Of a stretch of 10,499 bases of DNA, positions 6,644 to 10,499 are shown one piece after another. How positions within the stretch are numbered: position 1 is the stretch's first letter; each line of letters starts with the position of its first letter. Where the stretch lies: positions 1 through 10,499 of the forward strand of contig NZ_JAIDEN010000089.1 of NCBI RefSeq assembly GCF_029054785.1. Reading direction: 5' to 3'. A model generated the notes under the pieces. It was not told the DNA's origin. It did no database searches and saw nothing but the letters and a program-made list of their open reading frames with translations. Source of the DNA: Duncaniella sp. (GTDB lineage: Bacteria > Bacteroidota > Bacteroidia > Bacteroidales > Muribaculaceae). Both the position numbers and the translations under genes were made by a program.

Positions 6644-7198
6644 TTAGAAGTTGTAACCGATAGAGATGTTGAGGCAGTCCCAGTATGCTTCGCTGTCCTT
6701 AACAACTTCTGTCAGACCCCACTGGTACTGGACTCCAAGATAAAATTTGTGGAAGGTGTAGCCTGCGCCGAGACCGAGACCCATCTGGAAACGCTTGCCG
6801 TCCATTTCGTCCTTGAAAGCGTCACCGGCAACACCGAAGTCAAAGTAGGGACCGAAGTTCACCTGAAGCTGTGAGGCTTCGGCGAAATTCATGCGGTAAG
6901 AAGCGTAGACGGGGAGTTCGATGAAGTCGGCAGAGAGATCCTTGGCGCCTTTGCCGGCGTAGAAGAGACCTGAGTTGATCGAGAAGCTCTTGACGAGGTT
7001 GAAGTCGGCTGAAACACCGGCGAGGAAGCTTGTGCGTGATTTGAAGTCGGCGTGGTCCATGCGGATGTCAGCGATGTCAAGACCGGCACGTACACCGAGA
7101 GTCACTTTCTTGTCAGCGGATTCTGAATTCCAGAATGTCTGTGCGGATGCGCCGAATGCGCAGAGGGCTGCGAAAGCAGCGAGGAAAAACTTTTTCAT
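6644..7198 (-). CDS. Secreted outer-membrane beta-barrel protein (PorT/OMP_b-brl-like)
   Basis: The product is 184 residues. An N-terminal Sec signal peptide (MKKFFLAAFAALCAFGASAQ) has a predicted cleavage after Ala-Ser-Ala around residue 19. The mature part alternates polar and hydrophobic residues in strand-like runs (KVTLGVRAGLDIADI, FLAGVSADFNLV, FSINSGLFYAG, IELPVYASYRMNF, LQVNFGPYFDFGVAG, FQMGLGLGAGYTFHKFYLGVQYQWGL, LNISIGYNF). It ends in a C-terminal Phe, as expected for an 8-10-stranded barrel inserted by the Bam machinery. The pattern matches the small outer-membrane beta-barrel families abundant in Bacteroidota. A specific role (structural, adhesin or channel) cannot be assigned. 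The 120-bp gap before it has no clear TAnnTTTG box, so it may be read through from the lipoprotein gene or use a promoter I cannot recognise. Confidence 0.85.
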   Translation of the reverse strand: MKKFFLAAFAALCAFGASAQTFWNSESADKKVTLGVRAGLDIADIRMDHADFKSRTSFLAGVSADFNLVKSFSINSGLFYAGKGAKDLSADFIELPVYASYRMNFAEASQLQVNFGPYFDFGVAGDAFKDEMDGKRFQMGLGLGAGYTFHKFYLGVQYQWGLTEVVKDSEAYWDCLNISIGYNF

Positions 7199-7280
7199 AA
7201 TGATGATTTGATTGGTTTGCGGACGAGGCGGGACCGGACCTTATGCCCGGACTGCTCCACGCCCTTGATTTACTTAACTA

Positions 7281-7295
7281 TAATTTATGAAATTA
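7281..7295. other. AT-rich palindrome between lipoprotein and beta-barrel genes
   Basis: TAATTT and AAATTA form a perfect 6-bp inverted repeat around a 3-nt loop, 24 bp after the lipoprotein stop codon. ACTA/TAGT outside it extend the pairing with a bulge. It is too weak and AT-rich to be a confident terminator. It may be part of a promoter or operator for the beta-barrel gene. The remaining part of 7199-7318 is GC-rich, with repeated GTCCGG, and shows nothing else I can name. Confidence 0.25.
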
Positions 7296-7318
7296 CTAAT
7301 AGTCAACTGTCAGGTATC

Positions 7319-8269
7319 TTATTTTGCTTCGCTGAAGTACCATGTGATCTTCTCGCGGTAGTTATCCCCGTCTTCTTCTTCCGAATATTCCTCCCAGATG
7401 GTCATATTCTTGCCGCTGAAGCTTGTGGTGATCAAGCCGGAGTCTTCGTCGTCAAAGTCGCCGATATCCCAGGAATAGCGGATGATGCCCTTGCTTTCGT
7501 CCTCCCAGCGCCAGGAAGAGATGTCGAGTGAGTTGTTGGAATAATCGTTGAGACCATAGAGGACCATGTAGGTGCCTGATTTGGTGAAGATGACCTGACG
7601 GGGAATCTCGTCTTCCTCCCAGCCGTCATCGCCCCAGTCTTCGAATAAATCGTTGAGCTTGTTGGCAGCCACGGTCCTGTCATACCTCTTGGATCCGTTG
7701 ATCCAGACCTTGAGATTGACCTTGTCGAAGTTCCAGGTGCGGCAGAGGGCGTTGGTGCGGTCGCTGTCTTTATCGGCGACGGTTTTTACAGCCGAGAGGG
7801 TCTGCGAGCCGGAAGAAGTGGTGACGGTCAGCGAGTAGGCGTTGTCACCGCTGGTGTTGACGGTGATGGTGCCGAAACCCTGGAGGTTATACTGGTTGTC
7901 ACCGGTCTTGGTGTAGTTACCGTAATAGATGCCGTCGAAATAGGCGCGTGAGACTGATCTGTCGGGAGTGCGGAACATGCCTGAGGCCATTGCCGTACCC
8001 ACTGCGGTCTGCTTTTTCACCTTGGCTGCGGGGGCTGCCGAGTAATAGCTGTGACTGTTGGTGACAATCACATACTGACCGCTTGCCGTGAACTCGATCG
8101 AACGGTAAGGGCTGCCGGAATTCATTTCATACTTTGCGCTCGAACTTTCATATTCCGGAGTCGGAAGATCGGGAACTCCTCCCTTGTCATCGTCGTCACT
8201 GCAAGATGTCATTGCGAATCCAAAGCAGGCTACTACGGGAAGCAACATTGAATAAAAGAGCTTTTTCAT
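7319..8269 (-). CDS. Surface-exported acidic lipoprotein of unknown function
   Basis: The product is 316 residues. The N-terminus MKKLFYSMLLPVVACFGFAMTSC is a type II (lipoprotein) signal peptide with the lipidated Cys at 23. The next residues, Ser-Asp-Asp-Asp-Asp (24-28), match the lipoprotein export signal that sends Bacteroides lipoproteins to the outer leaflet of the outer membrane. The mature protein appears to have two beta-rich parts. One spans about 40-165, rich in Ser/Thr/Tyr. The other spans about 177-316, with TWNFDKVNLKVWING, VIFTKSGTYMVLYG, SSWRWEDESKGIIRYSW and KITWYF strands, which together resemble lipocalin-like domains (inference from strand and Trp pattern only). The second half is very acidic (EEDEI, DDEDSG, SEEEDGD) and might bind divalent cations. 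A promoter box at 8385-8392 and a ~110-nt leader precede it. Confidence 0.8.
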   Translation of the reverse strand: MKKLFYSMLLPVVACFGFAMTSCSDDDDKGGVPDLPTPEYESSSAKYEMNSGSPYRSIEFTASGQYVIVTNSHSYYSAAPAAKVKKQTAVGTAMASGMFRTPDRSVSRAYFDGIYYGNYTKTGDNQYNLQGFGTITVNTSGDNAYSLTVTTSSGSQTLSAVKTVADKDSDRTNALCRTWNFDKVNLKVWINGSKRYDRTVAANKLNDLFEDWGDDGWEEDEIPRQVIFTKSGTYMVLYGLNDYSNNSLDISSWRWEDESKGIIRYSWDIGDFDDEDSGLITTSFSGKNMTIWEEYSEEEDGDNYREKITWYFSEAK

Positions 8270-8318
8270 AGCTAAAAAAACTTTGTGTGTATGTAAAATG
8301 TATATGTAAAATGGCTGT

Positions 8319-8352
8319 GTACTATCAAATTGGCGCGTACTATCAAATTGGC
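8319..8352. repeat. Tandem 16-bp direct repeat in the lipoprotein gene leader
   Basis: GTACTATCAAATTGGC occurs twice, at 8319-8334 and 8337-8352, giving a period of 18 bp. Immediately towards the gene a second, shorter duplication, ATGTAAAATG, occurs at 8291-8300 and 8304-8313. Both lie between the predicted start of transcription and the ATG, so they could be an operator, an RNA-level regulatory site or simply a slippage duplication. Confidence 0.85.
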
Positions 8353-8384
8353 ATTTGAAACATTCTGCCTTTTAGAATCCTTGG

Positions 8385-8392
8385 CAAAGATA
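8385..8392 (-). promoter_or_regulatory. Candidate -7 promoter box for the lipoprotein gene
   Basis: The minus strand reads TATCTTTG, a full match to TAnnTTTG. No clear TTTG lies at the -33 distance, where the sequence is G-rich. The predicted leader is about 110 nt long. It begins with a small hairpin (ATTCT at 8362-8366 pairing with AGAAT at 8374-8378), then the tandem repeat, and ends in a run of seven T just before the ATG. Confidence 0.5.
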
Positions 8393-8473
8393 GACATAAT
8401 TTAAGAAATTACCCCTCCCCGACTGTTAAAATAGGTTAATATCGCAAATTTTTCTTAATCTCCTATATATATC

Positions 8474-8512
8474 AAAAAAAGCCCTCCGGAACCGAGACTG
8501 GTTCCGGAGGGC
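8474..8512 (-). terminator. Intrinsic terminator of the pyruvate:ferredoxin oxidoreductase gene
   Basis: GCCCTCCGGAACC (8481-8493) and GGTTCCGGAGGGC (8500-8512) form a perfect 13-bp GC-rich stem with a 6-nt loop. On the minus strand it is followed at once by seven T (8474-8480). It begins 28 bp after the stop codon at 8541, so it is a textbook factor-independent terminator. It separates the oxidoreductase from the lipoprotein gene. Confidence 0.95.
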
Positions 8513-8540
8513 CGATGGTTTTATCGCGGAGTGAAATTCT

Positions 8541-10499
8541 TTACTTCACTTCAGGAGCGGGTTCTACACCCCACTGCTGCTGAGCGAGGCGACGGTAGTT
8601 GTTGTAGCGCCACTGAGCGTTTTCCTTGGCAGCTGCGAAGAGTTCGGCAGCTTCGGCAGGATACTGCTTCATTACGGAAGCGTAGCGCACCTCACCCTTG
8701 AGGAAGTCTTCGAACTTATCCCACTGCGGCTCTTTCGAGTCGAGAGAGAAGGGGTTCTTGCCTTCTTCTTCGAGTGCGGGGTTGTAGCGCCAGAGGTGCC
8801 AGTAACCGCATTCAACAGCCTTGGCCTGTTCTTCCTGGGCGTGGCCCATACCGGCGCGGATGCCGTGGTTGATACAGGGTGAGTAAGCGATCACGAGTGA
8901 AGGACCGTCATAAGCTTCAGCCTCGCGGAGGGCCTTGAGGGTCTGAGCGTTGTCGGCACCCATTGCAACCTGGGCAACGTAAACGTAGCCGTAGGTAGAG
9001 GCGATGAGACCGAGGTCTTTCTTGCGGATGCGCTTGCCGGCAGCGGCGAACTTGGCGATAGCACCGATCGGGGTTGCCTTTGAAGACTGACCGCCGGTGT
9101 TGGAGTAAACCTCAGTGTCGAGCACGAGAACGTTGACGTTCTTGTTGCTTGCGAGCACGTGGTCGAGACCGCCGAAGCCGATGTCATAAGCGGCGCCGTC
9201 ACCGGCGATGATCCACTGTGAACGCTTGGCGATGTGTTCCTTGTTTGCGAGGATGCCCTTGCATACGTCGCAGCCGCAGGCTTCGCAGAGGGGAACGATC
9301 TTTTCGGCAACTTCGGAAGTCACTGTGAAGTCAGTGCGGTTTTCGAGCCACTTGCCTGCGAGTTCCTTGATTTCGGCGCTGCAAGAGGGACATTCGAGAG
9401 CCTGCTGCATGAGACCGGCGATGCGGGCCTGGAGTTTCTCGTGAGCGAGCGACATACCGAGACCGAATTCAGCGAAGTCTTCGAAGAGTGAGTTGGCCCA
9501 TGCCACACCCTGACCCTTGGCGTTGGTGGTGTAGGGAGTTGAGGGAACAGAGCCTGAGTAGATTGAAGAACAGCCTGTTGCGTTGGCCACGATTTCGTGG
9601 TCACCGTAGAGCTGGGAGATGAGTTTCACATAGGGAGTCTCACCGCAGCCTGAGCAAGCGCCGGAGAATTCGAAGAGCGGAGTTGCGAACTGAGAGTTCT
9701 TGACGTTGCTCTTGATGTCGACGAGATCCTGCTTGGAAGCAACTTCCTTAACGCAGAAGTCCCATTCTTTCTGCACGTCGAGCTGGGTTTCGAGAGGCTT
9801 CATTTCGAGAGCCTTCACGCCCTTCTTGCCGGGGCAGACGAGAACGCAGTTGCCGCAGCCGAGACAGTCGAGAACGTCGACGCTCTGGATGAAGCGCATG
9901 CCGGTGAACTGCTTGCCGATGGCGGGGATGGTCTTGTCGTCGCCGAAGGGAGCTGCGGCCATTTCCTTTTCGTCGAGGACGAAGGGACGGATGGCAGCGT
10001 GGGGGCAGACGAAAGCACACTTGTTACACTGGATACAGTTTTCTTCGAGCCATTCGGGGACGAAAGCTGCCACACCGCGCTTTTCGTAAGCGGCAGTGCC
10101 CTGTTCCCAGGTGCCGTCTTCGCGACCGACGAAGTCGCTGACCTTGAGGAGGTCGCCGTCCTGAGCATTGATCGGGCGGACGATCTTGTTGATGAATTCG
10201 GGATCGTTGTTTTCAACGGCTGCGTCGTCAGCGAGGCTGCTCCATGCCTTGTCGACGGGGAGCTGCTTGTATTCGCCGCCACGGTCAACAGCTGCGTAGT
10301 TCTTGTCGACCACGTCCTGACCCTTCTTGCCGTAGCTCTTGACGATGAATTTCTTCATCTGCTCAACAGCGAGGTCAACGGGGATCACTTCTGTGATGCG
10401 GAAGAATGCGCTCTGGAGGATGGTGTTGGTGCGGTTACCGAGGCCGATTTCCTGAGCGATCTTGGTTGCGTTGATGTAGTAAACGGTGATGTCGTTGTC
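8541..10499 (-). CDS. nifJ: Pyruvate:ferredoxin (flavodoxin) oxidoreductase, C-terminal part, cut by window edge
   Basis: The visible 652 residues are the C-terminal half of a protein usually near 1,180 residues. The frame is open to base 10499, so the N-terminus lies outside the window. The enzyme converts pyruvate and CoA to acetyl-CoA and CO2, passing electrons to ferredoxin in the cytoplasm of anaerobes. In visible numbering, a ferredoxin domain binds two 4Fe-4S clusters (Cys155/158/161/165 and Cys212/215/218/222). The proximal cluster ligands are Cys282, Cys285, Cys310 and Cys542 (CSGCGE, TGCSS, SPCINHG). The thiamine-diphosphate site is GDGAAYDIGFGG (433-444) with DTEVYSNTGGQ (461-471). 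Between these lies a stretch with six further cysteines (370-413). The GTG at 10388 is internal, because coding similarity continues upstream (DNDITVYYINATKIAQEIG). Transcription ends at the hairpin just downstream. Confidence 0.97.
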   Translation of the reverse strand, partial: DNDITVYYINATKIAQEIGLGNRTNTILQSAFFRITEVIPVDLAVEQMKKFIVKSYGKKGQDVVDKNYAAVDRGGEYKQLPVDKAWSSLADDAAVENNDPEFINKIVRPINAQDGDLLKVSDFVGREDGTWEQGTAAYEKRGVAAFVPEWLEENCIQCNKCAFVCPHAAIRPFVLDEKEMAAAPFGDDKTIPAIGKQFTGMRFIQSVDVLDCLGCGNCVLVCPGKKGVKALEMKPLETQLDVQKEWDFCVKEVASKQDLVDIKSNVKNSQFATPLFEFSGACSGCGETPYVKLISQLYGDHEIVANATGCSSIYSGSVPSTPYTTNAKGQGVAWANSLFEDFAEFGLGMSLAHEKLQARIAGLMQQALECPSCSAEIKELAGKWLENRTDFTVTSEVAEKIVPLCEACGCDVCKGILANKEHIAKRSQWIIAGDGAAYDIGFGGLDHVLASNKNVNVLVLDTEVYSNTGGQSSKATPIGAIAKFAAAGKRIRKKDLGLIASTYGYVYVAQVAMGADNAQTLKALREAEAYDGPSLVIAYSPCINHGIRAGMGHAQEEQAKAVECGYWHLWRYNPALEEEGKNPFSLDSKEPQWDKFEDFLKGEVRYASVMKQYPAEAAELFAAAKENAQWRYNNYRRLAQQQWGVEPAPEVK

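Noticed and set aside
7199..7318. Riboswitch or clear terminator between the lipoprotein and beta-barrel genes
   Set aside because: The GC-rich part has repeated GTCCGG and the AT part a short palindrome, but there is no stem followed by a T-tract and no recognisable aptamer pattern.
10386..10388. GTG as the true start of the oxidoreductase
   Set aside because: The frame continues upstream to the window edge with sequence typical of the NifJ middle region, and the family is about twice as long, so this codon is internal.

Overview
The window comes from a Bacteroidota genome, most likely order Bacteroidales and possibly Muribaculaceae. Three things support this. Gene starts are preceded by the Bacteroidota-type -7 promoter box TAnnTTTG. 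One lipoprotein carries the Cys-Ser-Asp-Asp-Asp-Asp surface-export signal known from Bacteroides. The gene set (NifJ-type pyruvate:ferredoxin oxidoreductase, PorT-like beta-barrel, YghO-like GNAT protein) fits as well. The family-level placement is a guess from the overall look. All eight recognisable genes lie on the minus strand, so the window reads right to left in transcription order.

From the right edge: the C-terminal ~650 residues of pyruvate:ferredoxin oxidoreductase (8541-10499, cut by the window edge) end at a textbook intrinsic terminator (8474-8512). Next come a promoter box and a leader of about 110 nt with a tandem 16-bp repeat, leading into a surface-exported acidic lipoprotein (7319-8269). 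A small secreted outer-membrane beta-barrel protein follows (6644-7198). Then there is a 388-bp gene-free gap (6256-6643) that holds the most unusual DNA in the window: a ~284-bp element bounded by two inverted ~47-bp arms (29 bp perfectly matched), with a second inverted pair and a strong GC-rich hairpin inside.

Left of that element, five genes are packed tightly: a RecD-like SF1 helicase (4828-6255), a GT4-type glycosyltransferase (3542-4813), a tail-anchored kinase-fold protein that appears to be a pseudokinase (2668-3492), a YghO-like GNAT-fold protein (1536-2666) and a Wzx/MATE-like polysaccharide flippase (68-1525). Spacings are 14, 49, 1 and 10 bp. The helicase has a promoter so close to its start codon that its mRNA would be nearly leaderless. 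A second promoter box sits exactly on the glycosyltransferase stop codon and could give the last three genes their own transcript. The glycosyltransferase and flippase suggest envelope glycan work. How the pseudokinase and GNAT protein fit in is not known, and this grouping is the main functional puzzle here.

I saw no CRISPR array, tRNA, rRNA, intact transposase, phage gene or recognisable defence system. The long plus-strand open frames opposite these genes are antisense shadows of GC-rich coding sequence.
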